Of a DNA stretch of 64,000 bases, positions 16,133-24,445 are shown piece by piece (positions within the stretch are counted from its first letter, which is position 1; each line of letters begins with the position of its first letter). The translations under genes were made by a program, and so were the position numbers. The notes beneath the pieces are model-generated. The model was not told the origin of the DNA, searched no databases, and saw only the letters and a list, made by a program, of their open reading frames with translations. The DNA is from Paraburkholderia fungorum (GTDB taxonomy: Bacteria; Pseudomonadota; Gammaproteobacteria; Burkholderiales; Burkholderiaceae): NCBI RefSeq assembly GCF_003610895.1, contig NZ_MCAS01000034.1, positions 186,001 to 250,000 on the forward strand. Reading direction: 5' to 3'.

Positions 16133-17767
16133 TCAGCCATTATCCCGCATCGGAATCGACTCGATCGATCCGGTCGCCAGCGCGAGCGCGGCTGCCGCAG
16201 CCAATGCACTGCTGTAACTATCCGCGTCCGCGTTCTTCGCCGCCAGCAATTGATTCTGCGCGAGCAGCGCGTCGGTGATCGAGCCGACGCCTTGCCGATA
16301 GGCGTCGAACGCGGCGTCATAAGTCGTTTGGGCTGCGGCGAGCAGTTCTTTCGCCGCTGCCTGCGCGGCAAGGCTCGTCTGCAGCGTATTCTGCGCAGCG
16401 ACGATTTGCCGGACCGCTTCTTCGCGGCTTCGAGTAAGACGCGTCGACGCGCTGTCGGCGTCGTTGCGCGCCTGCGCGAGCACCGCCGATCGCAGGCCGC
16501 CGTCATACAGCGGAATCGTCACGCCGACGATCACGCTGCCGCCGTAGCGGCCGCCGCTCAGATTCACGGTCGGCAGTTGTTGACCGATCGCGGGAACCGC
16601 TGAAATCGATGAACTACCGGTGTTATATGCACCGTTTGCCGCGAGGAATATCTTCGGCATGAATTCCGATTCGGCCGCTTTTACTTTCGCAAGATTGACT
16701 CGCTCTGCCGCATAGGCGCTCAACACATCCGGCCGCCTCGCGATTGCGCTCGATACGATCTGGTCGATCGAATCGTTCGTCATGGCGGGGAGCGTGTGCG
16801 CCGGCATCTCCGCGATCCTGGGTTTGGACAGCGGGGAAATCCCCATCGCGGCAATCAGCGCGAGATAGCTGTTGCTTTCGGCGCCCTGGGCCTGGACCAG
16901 CGCGAGCTTCGCTTGCGCGCGGTTCTGGTTGGCCTGCGCCACTTCGATGACCGTGCCGATACCGTGCTTGTAGCGCGACTGCGCCGCGGCCAGAATCGCT
17001 TCGGCATTGCCGAGCCCTTGCTGTGTCGTGACGATGCGGGCGCGCGCGGCCTGGTACGTGTAGAACGCGACGCTGACGTCGAAAATGACCTGTTGGTGGA
17101 CCGCGGTGAAACCGATGTTCGCCACCACCGATGCTTGCGACGCCGCTTCGACACGCGCGGCGCGTCCGCCGAAATCGAACAGCAGCCATTGCAGCGCGAC
17201 CACTGACGTCATGCCGTGCCCGCTTGCAGTCGACGACGAATCGCCGAGCACGGACGTCTCCGAATTATGAAGACCGGCGTATTGCCCCATCGCCGCAACC
17301 GACAGTCGTGGAAGGTACGCGCTCTTCGCAATGCCGGCCGCGAGCGCCACATTGCGCGCGTCGTTCCACGCGATGCGGGTCAACGGATTCGCCGATTCCG
17401 CGAGATCGATCAGTTCGGGCAGGTCGTAGGCGTGCGCCTGGTCGAGTGCGGGCGGAGGCGGCACGGCGGCGAGCGCGGGGTTCGCGGGAAGTTGATAGCC
17501 GCGAGCGGCGTTGGCGGCGTGAGCGGCGTTGAGCGATGAAGCCGAAGCAGCCGAAGCAGCCGAAGCAGCCGGGCTAACCGGACTGGCTGCGCTAGCTGAA
17601 CCCGCAACGGCCGCAGGTCCCGGCACAATGGCGCCCGCCGCGTCCGTTTGCGGTTGCCACGGTCGATCGGGGCTGTCAGGCGCCATGTCCAGCGATGACG
17701 TGGCGCAGCCGGCCAAACCCGCTGCGGCCAGGATCGCCAGTGCGAATGAAGGGTTATGCCGGCGCAT
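16133..17767 (-). CDS. Outer-membrane efflux lipoprotein (TolC/NodT-like OMF)
   Basis: 544-residue outer membrane factor forming the exit duct of the efflux pump encoded upstream. Lipobox LAGC at about residue 21; then an Ala/Ser/Pro-rich linker (SASAASPVSPAASAASAASASS) encoded by tandem 9-bp units; then two OEP repeats rich in coiled-coil (LPELIDLAESANPLTRIAWNDARNVALAAGIAKSAYLP... and RRPDVLSAYAAERVNLAKVKAAESEFMPKIFLAA...). The start overlaps the FUSC stop by 14 bp, so it belongs to the same transcript. Likely exports aromatic acids or drugs together with the neighbouring FUSC/HlyD proteins. Confidence 0.92.
   Translation of the reverse strand: MRRHNPSFALAILAAAGLAGCATSSLDMAPDSPDRPWQPQTDAAGAIVPGPAAVAGSASAASPVSPAASAASAASASSLNAAHAANAARGYQLPANPALAAVPPPPALDQAHAYDLPELIDLAESANPLTRIAWNDARNVALAAGIAKSAYLPRLSVAAMGQYAGLHNSETSVLGDSSSTASGHGMTSVVALQWLLFDFGGRAARVEAASQASVVANIGFTAVHQQVIFDVSVAFYTYQAARARIVTTQQGLGNAEAILAAAQSRYKHGIGTVIEVAQANQNRAQAKLALVQAQGAESNSYLALIAAMGISPLSKPRIAEMPAHTLPAMTNDSIDQIVSSAIARRPDVLSAYAAERVNLAKVKAAESEFMPKIFLAANGAYNTGSSSISAVPAIGQQLPTVNLSGGRYGGSVIVGVTIPLYDGGLRSAVLAQARNDADSASTRLTRSREEAVRQIVAAQNTLQTSLAAQAAAKELLAAAQTTYDAAFDAYRQGVGSITDALLAQNQLLAAKNADADSYSSALAAAAALALATGSIESIPMRDNG
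17537..17572. repeat. Tandem 9-bp repeat (GAAGCAGCC units) inside the OMF gene
   Basis: About four consecutive units of GAAGC(A/C)GCC encode the Ala-Ala-Ser linker after the lipidated cysteine of the outer membrane factor. The unit length is a multiple of three, so slippage would change linker length without breaking the frame. Confidence 0.7.
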
Positions 17768-19856
17768 GAGTGGCGAGTCCCTTCGCTGCGTCGTTCAACG
17801 CAGCGTGTTCGAGTTGAGTGAGGCGTGAGTCGCCGAGATGGTGCAAGGCGGTGCGTGTGTCGTCGCCGACTGTTGTTTGCGGCAAAGCGGCATGGGGGGC
17901 GACGGGTAAAGCCGGGTCCTGCGCGGGCGGCAAAGCCGCCTCAGCAACACCGCTTTCGCCTGGCGATAGATCAGGCTCATCCACGACCTGCTTGAGCCAG
18001 CCTTCAATCGCGGCATCGCCCGGTCGACGCTCGGCGAGCAGGAACATGGGGCCTTCGAGCGCATCGAGCCTCGCCAGCGCGCTGCGGCGTGCGGCGATCC
18101 ACTGTGCGTCAGGGCGGACCCAGGACGGCTCGTAGTGCATCAGCGCGATGTCCTGTTCCAGCGCGCCGCGTTGAGTCATGGCGCTCGCGGCGAGTGCCCG
18201 GCGCGCCACGGCATCAGGCAGCGCCGCCAGCCGCGCCCATTGCTGCCGCAGCGCGGCGAGCCCCGAGTCGACACGCGCGGCCACAGTGACCGGCCACACG
18301 CGCGTGAAAACCAGATAGACCACCACGTTGCCGATCAGGATCCCGATCGTGCGATCGCGCGCGAGCGTCAGATCGTAGCCAGGCGCCGCGCCCTGCAATA
18401 TGCACATGAAGAACACCAGGGCGATCTGGAAGCCGGCATACGCGATGCGTGGCGAACCGAAAGCGACCCACGCCGACAGCCATGCACCGATCAGCACAAG
18501 CGTCATCAAGCCGGCGACGGAGGTCAGCACCGGCGTCACGAACACGATTGCCGCGATGCCCAGGACGGCGCCCACGAGACACCCGGCGATCCGCAGCGTC
18601 ATCTTCTCGACGGTTTCGGCAGTGGTGCCGAGCGACACCATGTAAACCGTGATGAAGCAGGTATGGATGCCCGGCCAGTTGATCTGCGAATAAAGCAGAT
18701 AGCAGAACATTGCCGCTACCGTGGTTTTCAGCGCGTAGCGGATGTGATCGGGATTGCTAAATGCATCCGGAAGGAAGAACCCGCCGCGCTTGCCCGCGGG
18801 TGGCGGCGTGGTTTTGACTTCGCCTTGAGCTTGAGGTTGCGCTTCGGTTTCGACCTTGCTTTCACTTGCTCCATCGGTTTGCGTTTCGGCCACGGCGAAG
18901 CGGGTGATCGCATCGTGCATGTCCTCGGCGACGATCTTTGCCAGCGGCGTCAGATCGATTGCGCGAGGCAGGCTGAGTTCGATGTCGACCGGATAGCCGC
19001 CTGTCTCGAGCATTCGGGCCATGTTCCCGAGCGTTTCGGCAATCGGCGCGGCGAACGCTGCGGGCAGCCGCGCCGATGGTTCGCGCGCCGCCAGATCGGC
19101 CGCGACCAGGATCGTCAGCGTCGACGACACCGCTTGCCTCAGCGGCGCGACATCGGTACGCGCCGACGACCCGTCGACGACCGAAAGCTTGAGCCACGTG
19201 CCGATCTCCGCATCGCCCTCGCGCAGGCACGCGCCAAGCGCGGCGGCAGCCGCTTCGGGTTCGGCGAGGCTCTGCGCCGCGAGCCGCAAACGCTTCGCCA
19301 GTTCGCGGCCGGCGAGCTGGCGCGGCGACGGTGCGATCAACAGGTTGACGCCGATCGAAACGCCGATCGGGATCGCGACCATCAGCCATGCGTAGAGCAG
19401 GGCGCGGGTCGCCACTTCGCCGAACGGGACGCTGCCGAGTTCGTCGAGTGCAAAGCCGACGATCATCGCGATGATCGCGCCCACCGGCCGCAGCTTGCTC
19501 GCCGAGGTCACGAACAGGAGACCGAACGATAGAACCGCGATGCACGCGACCCGCCACATGGGATCGTCGAGCGCGAACATGGCCACGACCATCACGAGCG
19601 CGATGATCAGCGTGACGAGCACGAGCAGGGCCGAACTCAGCACCACGCTCAGGACGCGGTCGGGCCGGTTCAGAAAGAACACGACATAGGCGGAGATCGC
19701 GGCTTCAGGCGTGCCGTATGCGCTCGTCACAAACGCCGTCAACGCGCAGATCAGCGCGATGCGGGCCGCCATTGCCGCGCGCCCTGGATAGGGCGCGAGC
19801 AGCTTCAGGATATCGGCGGGGCCCGGTCGGGCGAGATCACCGGCAGGCTGCGCCAT
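17754..19856 (-). CDS. FUSC-family inner-membrane efflux component (AaeB-like)
   Basis: 700-residue inner-membrane transporter of the fusaric acid resistance/AaeB family. The architecture is the family one: an N-terminal helical bundle (about residues 28-180), a cytoplasmic domain of about 180 residues, a second helical bundle (about 370-540, with the family-like INWPGIHTCFITVYMVSLGTTAETVEKMTLRIAGCLVGA) and a cytoplasmic tail. It exports hydroxylated aromatic acids or fusaric-acid-like compounds with the HlyD and OMF partners. The start lies inside the end of the HlyD gene (20-bp overlap). Confidence 0.92.
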   Translation of the reverse strand: MAQPAGDLARPGPADILKLLAPYPGRAAMAARIALICALTAFVTSAYGTPEAAISAYVVFFLNRPDRVLSVVLSSALLVLVTLIIALVMVVAMFALDDPMWRVACIAVLSFGLLFVTSASKLRPVGAIIAMIVGFALDELGSVPFGEVATRALLYAWLMVAIPIGVSIGVNLLIAPSPRQLAGRELAKRLRLAAQSLAEPEAAAAALGACLREGDAEIGTWLKLSVVDGSSARTDVAPLRQAVSSTLTILVAADLAAREPSARLPAAFAAPIAETLGNMARMLETGGYPVDIELSLPRAIDLTPLAKIVAEDMHDAITRFAVAETQTDGASESKVETEAQPQAQGEVKTTPPPAGKRGGFFLPDAFSNPDHIRYALKTTVAAMFCYLLYSQINWPGIHTCFITVYMVSLGTTAETVEKMTLRIAGCLVGAVLGIAAIVFVTPVLTSVAGLMTLVLIGAWLSAWVAFGSPRIAYAGFQIALVFFMCILQGAAPGYDLTLARDRTIGILIGNVVVYLVFTRVWPVTVAARVDSGLAALRQQWARLAALPDAVARRALAASAMTQRGALEQDIALMHYEPSWVRPDAQWIAARRSALARLDALEGPMFLLAERRPGDAAIEGWLKQVVDEPDLSPGESGVAEAALPPAQDPALPVAPHAALPQTTVGDDTRTALHHLGDSRLTQLEHAALNDAAKGLATHAPA

Positions 19857-20886
19857 GCCGGACCTCGACTATCGCACTTGCACCGATCCGCACCAGCCGG
19901 GCAGCCGGTTCGTCGAGCCGCACCCGCACGGGGAAGCGCTGGGCGACCCGCACCCAGTTCACGGATTGCTGCACGATCGGCAAGGTGCGCGGCAGGTTGA
20001 TCCGGTCCGAATCGGCCACGCCCGCGCTGATGCCGACCACCTCGCCGCGAATCGCCTGGCTGCGGTCGATCATCGAGTAGACGGTCGCACAGTCGCCCGG
20101 CTGGATTCGCGCGAGCGCGCCTTCCCGGAAGTTGGCGACAGCGAACCATTCGTCCGCGTGGACGAGCGTGAAGATCGACTGATGCGGCGCGATCGTTTCG
20201 CCCGCCAGCACCGACAGCCCCGTGACGAAGCCATTCTGCGACGCGCGCACGACGGTGTCGTCGAGGCCGCGCTGCGCGAGCGCGACAGCGGCCTCGCGCG
20301 CATGCACGGTGGCGACGGCACCCGCCTCGTCGCCGATCGTCTGCGCAGTGGCCTGCTTCTGCTCATTGGCCTGCTTGAGCGACAACGCCGCGTCGTGCTG
20401 CGCGACCTGCGCCTGATCCAGTTGCTGGACCGGCACATAGCCCTTCGCCACGAGCGGCGTGAGCCGCTGCACGGTGCGTGAGGCCAGTTCGTAGTTGTGT
20501 GCCGCCTTGCCGGTCTGGTCGCCGGCAATGACCGCATTGGCGCGCTCGCCGACCAGCGACCTGCGCCGTGTTTCGAGCGCGGCGCGAGCCACTTCGAGAT
20601 CGGCCTCGGCTTGCGCGAGCGCAAGCCGATAAGGCACGGGATCGATCTCGAACAGCACGTCGCCCTTTGCGACCCGCTGGTTCTCCTGCACCGGCAGCCG
20701 GATGATCCGGCCGCCGACCGGCGACGCGACGTGGACGACGTCGGCGTCGATCGTTGCGTCATCGGTCGATGGGAACCGGTTGGTCCGGTCATAGCCATAC
20801 CAGGCTACCGCGACCCCGAGTACGACGATCACGCCCGCGATCACGCGGCCTTTGACGGAGGCCTGGCGCTTGCCTGCGATTTTCAT
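19837..20886 (-). CDS. HlyD-family periplasmic adaptor (AaeA/EmrA-like)
   Basis: 349-residue membrane fusion protein bridging the FUSC transporter and the outer membrane factor. It has one N-terminal anchor (VIAGVIVVLGVAVAWYG), a split biotinyl-lipoyl motif (VASPVGGRIIRLPVQENQRVAKGDVLFEIDP and VRASQNGFVTGLSVLAGETI), a long coiled coil between them, and a beta-barrel ending. The start at ATG 20886 overlaps the last codons of the DUF1656 gene. A 32-codon upstream extension of the frame is not needed. Confidence 0.92.
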   Translation of the reverse strand: MKIAGKRQASVKGRVIAGVIVVLGVAVAWYGYDRTNRFPSTDDATIDADVVHVASPVGGRIIRLPVQENQRVAKGDVLFEIDPVPYRLALAQAEADLEVARAALETRRRSLVGERANAVIAGDQTGKAAHNYELASRTVQRLTPLVAKGYVPVQQLDQAQVAQHDAALSLKQANEQKQATAQTIGDEAGAVATVHAREAAVALAQRGLDDTVVRASQNGFVTGLSVLAGETIAPHQSIFTLVHADEWFAVANFREGALARIQPGDCATVYSMIDRSQAIRGEVVGISAGVADSDRINLPRTLPIVQQSVNWVRVAQRFPVRVRLDEPAARLVRIGASAIVEVRHGAACR

Positions 20887-21212
20887 AGGAGCTGTCCTGT
20901 TCCCGAAAGCCAGAAGAGCACGGCGACCGTCAGGCCGATTGCCATGCAGACGGAGAGCTGATACGGGACGATCCGCACCCATCCCGTGGAGACGAAGATC
21001 CGATGCGCGATGACTGCGCCGATGAACCCGACTACCGCGCTCAATAACCAGAGCGGGAAATAAGCGCCAAAGATTTCATACGACGGCGCACCGCGCTGTG
21101 CGCACCCCTGTAAAGAAAGGCTGAGAGCACCGACGGCCGGGATGGCCGGACGAGACGGCGCGCGGTGCACGAGCGAGGCGCGGACGCCTCCAGGACTTTG
21201 CTTGAGCGGCAT
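20883..21212 (-). CDS. DUF1656 family small membrane protein (AaeX-like)
   Basis: Small two-helix inner-membrane protein that accompanies FUSC/HlyD pumps. The DUF1656 core is PSYEIFGAYFPLWLLSAVVGFIGAVIAHRIF through VCMAIGLTVAVLFWLSG, about 65 residues. The open frame gives 109 residues: a 45-residue N-terminal extension with no helix prediction by eye. No ATG lies close to the core; an in-frame GTG (VHRAPS...) could be the actual start. First gene of the efflux operon; its role in pump assembly is not established. Confidence 0.75.
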   Translation of the reverse strand: MPLKQSPGGVRASLVHRAPSRPAIPAVGALSLSLQGCAQRGAPSYEIFGAYFPLWLLSAVVGFIGAVIAHRIFVSTGWVRIVPYQLSVCMAIGLTVAVLFWLSGTGQLL

Positions 21213-21611
21213 TGCGGCGTCACGAGATGAGTGAATGCGTTAGGGAAGCAACGGGATCAGGGGCACTTTACCAGCGCGCCCGTTTCGTTTCGACTCTTTC
21301 CCGTGCCCCGGCATGGTGCGCCGGCCATTGCCAGTCATTCACCGGTTCCAGATCATTGATATTCATACACATATTCGCATTTGAGGCGAATGAGTGCTAT
21401 GCGTTGCGAATAATAGACCTCGTGCCAATACCGGTGTGAATCGCAAAAAATGCTTTTCGTCAAGCCTGCATTATCGGCAAGCAATTCTTCAGTAAATGTT
21501 AAAGACTTTTCTTTTGCTGCCGTATACAAGATGGCGCGATTTTGCGCAGGGTAAATCGAGATCCAACCAATCATTTTGCGGCATTGAGAGTCCGCACTCT
21601 GAACTAATAAA
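21213..21611. other. Intergenic region, no gene supported
   Basis: This 399-bp gap separates the divergent DUF1656 and lipoprotein genes and should hold both promoters. It is more AT-rich than its surroundings in 21340-21610. A small stem-loop AGAGT-ccgc-ACTCT (21587-21600) lies 12 bp upstream of the lipoprotein start. I could not fix a convincing -35/-10 pair or operator for the efflux operon. Confidence 0.5.
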
Positions 21612-22505
21612 ATGAAAATGAAATCAAAATCACTTCTACTCGTTTCAATGCTGGGTTCATTGACGCTGGCTGCGTGTGGCGGCGGGGGCGGCGGCGACAG
21701 CAGCACGCCGACCCACCAATCGGCCAGCACACCGGCCACCGCGAGCGCACCGGCCGCGGCCAGCGCACCCGCGGCTGCGTCCACGCCGGCACCGGTCCTG
21801 ACCGGTGAGGCCCTGCCGAGCCTGACGTCCCCGCAAGCCGGCTCAACGGCTGCCACCGGCAACGGTTCCGAAGGGATCTGGACGCAATCGGTCTCAACCA
21901 ACATGACGGCCTTCCTGGACCCGGCCGGCAACTTTTCCTACCTCAACGGATTGTTCTCCTTCGTCACGGGGACCTTCTTCGGGACGATCTCCACCGCGGC
22001 GTCGAACTGGGCCTTGACCACCGGCTTCGAGACGTTCAGCAGCATCAGGTACACCGCCAGCCTGGGAAGCGGCACGATCGCCGCGAACCAGACTTTCACG
22101 GGCAGCTATTCGGCCAACGGCAGCACCGTGAATCTCGCGCTGAAGTACGACCCGGCGAATGCGCTCGCAGTCACCCAGTCGAGCGTGGCGGGCACGTGGG
22201 CACAAACGTCGACTTCGATTACGGTCGACAATGCCGGCGGCCTCAGCGGCACGATTCAAGGTTGTGGTGTCACGGGCACCCTGGCATTGACCACGCCGGG
22301 TTCGAGCAAGAATCTGTACACGATGACCGTGACGGGCACGACGAGCACCTGCACCTTGAATTCGGGCGCGACCTATACGGGGAATGCGGCAATCACGTTC
22401 CTGCCCGTTTCTGGCAGCACGACGTTGTACAAGCGAACCATCGTCTATCTGTTCAAGGCGGCTGATAACTCGGTGATCGGCTACGGTCAACTGTCGAAGC
22501 AATAA
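21612..22505 (+). CDS. Surface/periplasmic lipoprotein of unknown function
   Basis: 297 residues. Lipoprotein signal SMLGSLTLAAC followed by a GGGGGG stretch and an Ala/Ser/Pro/Thr linker of about 40 residues (STPATASAPAAASAPAAAST) that would span peptidoglycan. The mature part is predicted beta-rich with many Thr/Ser/Gly/Asn, including GTISTAASNWALTTGFETFSS and TVTGTTSTCTLNSGATYTGN, and two cysteines that could form a disulfide. No known family is recognised. The ribosome binding site is poor (AT-rich). It is isolated, with a GC-rich stem-loop downstream. Confidence 0.75.
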   Translation: MKMKSKSLLLVSMLGSLTLAACGGGGGGDSSTPTHQSASTPATASAPAAASAPAAASTPAPVLTGEALPSLTSPQAGSTAATGNGSEGIWTQSVSTNMTAFLDPAGNFSYLNGLFSFVTGTFFGTISTAASNWALTTGFETFSSIRYTASLGSGTIAANQTFTGSYSANGSTVNLALKYDPANALAVTQSSVAGTWAQTSTSITVDNAGGLSGTIQGCGVTGTLALTTPGSSKNLYTMTVTGTTSTCTLNSGATYTGNAAITFLPVSGSTTLYKRTIVYLFKAADNSVIGYGQLSKQ

Positions 22506-22520
22506 GGCGGTTCCGGGCTG

Positions 22521-22540
22521 CGGCGCGCGTGGGCGCGCCG
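22521..22540 (+). terminator. GC-rich stem-loop after lipoprotein gene
   Basis: CGGCGCGC (22521-22528), loop gtgg, GCGCGCCG (22533-22540): a perfect 8-bp stem 16 bp after the stop codon, in the gap between convergent genes. No T-run; possibly a bidirectional weak terminator. Confidence 0.45.
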
Positions 22541-22640
22541 TGGCCCTCGGTGGTCCATCCGGCAGCACCCAGGCCGGCTGCATCGGGCGTCAAGGTAGCC
22601 AAGGCGCCCGTTCGACCCCGGGCAGCCCGCGTTCGGCGCA

Positions 22641-23660
22641 CTACCTTTGCTGCACAGGTGGTCGAGCCTGACGCCGCAAATAGATATTGTTGAAAATCAG
22701 CGCGGCGCCCGTTATGCATGCGCCTATGATCTGCCAATGTCCCGGCACCACGCCGGTCAACGAAGAGACGACGAAAGTCGTGACAGGCAGCACGTCCATG
22801 AACAGAACGCCATTGAGCGGGGTGAGAATCCTGTTACCCATGTTCCAGAACAGGATCGCGATAAAACCGGCGATCGGACCCATATAGAGAAGGTGAGGGA
22901 CGATTGCGCGCAAAGCGCCTGCCGATGGCACCGGCACAACGTGAAGCGCGAATAGCAGAACATTCAGGCTGATAATCGTGGAGAGTCCGAGCCAGGTGGT
23001 TATGGTCGTGTATTTGAGTGCGGACCAGTTCTTGAAGTGGGACGCACTGAAGGTGTATATCACCCAGCACAGCGCGCCGAGCACGATTAAGGCATTCGCC
23101 GAATAATGCTGCGGTTCACGCAGAACGGCCGCGATATCCCCTTTTGTCACCACAAGCGAGACTCCGGCGAACGACATCAGGATAAATAGAAAAGAATAGA
23201 GCGGTGGCCGGCGTTTGCGCACGATCGAATTCACGAGCAGGCCCATCATCGGCTGTGTGGCCATCATGATCGAAGCCGTCAGCGCCCCTTCGCGTCCCGC
23301 CAGTTGTTGCCCCAGAAAGACGAAAGATCCGAATCCGCAAAAGCCGACCGATCCGAGCAGCCAGGCCAATGCCAGCGATTCACCGTTTGCCTTCAGCGCG
23401 CCTCTTCCTTCCTTGACCAGCAGCAGGACAAGAAACGCAGCGCCGGCAATCAGGTATCTGAGCGAGGTAAACGTGAACGGGTCGACATGCACGAGAGCGC
23501 TTGTCATCACCGGAAACATGATGCCCATCAGGATGGTCGCCATCACGCAAAACGCGACGCCCTTCCAGTAGCCGCCACGAATCGATTTCCCAGCCGGGCT
23601 GGCAGATTGAGTGCCCGAACCTGGCGCCGATGCGGTCGCAAATTCGATGGATTTATTCAT
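22641..23660 (-). CDS. DMT-superfamily (EamA) metabolite exporter
   Basis: 339-residue inner-membrane protein with ten predicted helices in two EamA repeats (about residues 33-165 and 188-325): GVAFCVMATILMGIMFPVMTSALVHVDPFTFTSLRYLIAG and ALIVLGALCWVIYTFSASHF. EamA proteins usually export amino acids, nucleosides or toxic metabolites. It begins 31 bp after the TetR gene on the same strand, so the two form an operon; a short motif shared by the leader regions of both genes suggests TetR control. The substrate is unknown. Confidence 0.88.
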   Translation of the reverse strand: MNKSIEFATASAPGSGTQSASPAGKSIRGGYWKGVAFCVMATILMGIMFPVMTSALVHVDPFTFTSLRYLIAGAAFLVLLLVKEGRGALKANGESLALAWLLGSVGFCGFGSFVFLGQQLAGREGALTASIMMATQPMMGLLVNSIVRKRRPPLYSFLFILMSFAGVSLVVTKGDIAAVLREPQHYSANALIVLGALCWVIYTFSASHFKNWSALKYTTITTWLGLSTIISLNVLLFALHVVPVPSAGALRAIVPHLLYMGPIAGFIAILFWNMGNRILTPLNGVLFMDVLPVTTFVVSSLTGVVPGHWQIIGACITGAALIFNNIYLRRQARPPVQQR

Positions 23661-23669
23661 GAACGATCA
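23661..23669. promoter_or_regulatory. Candidate TetR half-operator upstream of EamA gene
   Basis: GAACGATCA lies directly before the EamA start codon (minus strand). Its exact reverse complement TGATCGTTC occurs at 24341-24349, just upstream of the TetR gene. Shared 9-mers at both starts are consistent with TetR recognition, though neither copy is a full palindrome. Confidence 0.35.
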
Positions 23670-23691
23670 TTCCAGAAATGGGCAAAATTTT

Positions 23692-24321
23692 TTAGACCAG
23701 CGCTCGCATCGTCATGTCGACGATCGACACCAGCTCGCTCTTACTGACATTCACTTTCCCTAGTACGCGCAAGCCCTGAACCATGCAGAGCAGGAAGGTG
23801 CCGACAGACTGCTCGTCGAGCCCAGCGTTGAATTCGCCCGCTTGCTGGCCGCGGACCACGGCGGCGACAAGGTGAGAGGCGATACGTCTCAAGGTGGTTT
23901 CGATATGGGGGCGTAAAGCCTCGTCGGCCGGCAACATCTCGATCGCGGCGTTCGTGATGAGGCATCCATGGCGTCCCGACAGTTTGCTGGCGACCTCGGT
24001 GTAATGAAGCAGGGCCTCGCGAAGTGCTTCCCGCGGCGGCAGATCGACGGCTAACCGTTCTTTCAGGCGAGCAATGGCGCCTTCCGCATAACGGTCGAAT
24101 GCGGCGACGAGAAGCCCATGCTTATCGCCAAACGTGCTGTAAAGGCTGGCCCGGAAAAGGCCGGTCGACTGACATAGGGATTCAATCGACGTGGCATGGT
24201 AGCCCTGCTCCCAGAAGACTTTGCCGGCAATTCCGGTGACTTCGTCAAGATCGAATTCACGCGGCCGCCCACGCTCGGACAGCGCGGTGGCGGGGCGGGT
24301 GGAAGAAGGGGTTCGTTTCAT
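23692..24321 (-). CDS. TetR/AcrR-family transcriptional repressor
   Basis: 209 residues. N-terminal helix-turn-helix: VFWEQGYHATSIESLCQSTGLFRASLYSTFGDKHGLLVAAFDRY, a clear TetR signature. The C-terminal ligand domain includes RHGCLITNAAIEML, the NGCL-type motif of the TetR subgroup that often guards efflux or oxidoreductase genes. It precedes and is probably co-transcribed with the EamA exporter, which it likely represses until the exported compound binds. A short shared motif upstream of both genes may be its operator. Confidence 0.92.
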   Translation of the reverse strand: MKRTPSSTRPATALSERGRPREFDLDEVTGIAGKVFWEQGYHATSIESLCQSTGLFRASLYSTFGDKHGLLVAAFDRYAEGAIARLKERLAVDLPPREALREALLHYTEVASKLSGRHGCLITNAAIEMLPADEALRPHIETTLRRIASHLVAAVVRGQQAGEFNAGLDEQSVGTFLLCMVQGLRVLGKVNVSKSELVSIVDMTMRALV

Positions 24322-24340
24322 GGTGAGAGGATATTAAGAC

Positions 24341-24349
24341 TGATCGTTC
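24341..24349. promoter_or_regulatory. Candidate TetR half-operator upstream of TetR gene
   Basis: TGATCGTTC lies 20 bp upstream of the TetR start (minus strand) and is the reverse complement of the 9-mer at 23661-23669. The GATCGTTC element resembles half-sites of several TetR operators, so autoregulation is plausible. Confidence 0.35.
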
Positions 24350-24445
24350 TGAAATTCAAGTGCGATCAGCACGGAGTCGAAAGATAACGTGTAATGAAGC
24401 GCGCGTGGCCCGGCTCACGCGCGCTTACAAGCGCTTACACGGCGC

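Noticed and set aside
18135..19532. 465-residue open frame on the plus strand
   Set aside because: Antisense to the FUSC transporter gene, Arg/Gln/His-rich and without domains.
21353..21931. 192-residue minus-strand frame
   Set aside because: It mostly reads antisense through the lipoprotein signal and linker; composition is low-complexity and no ribosome binding site is evident.
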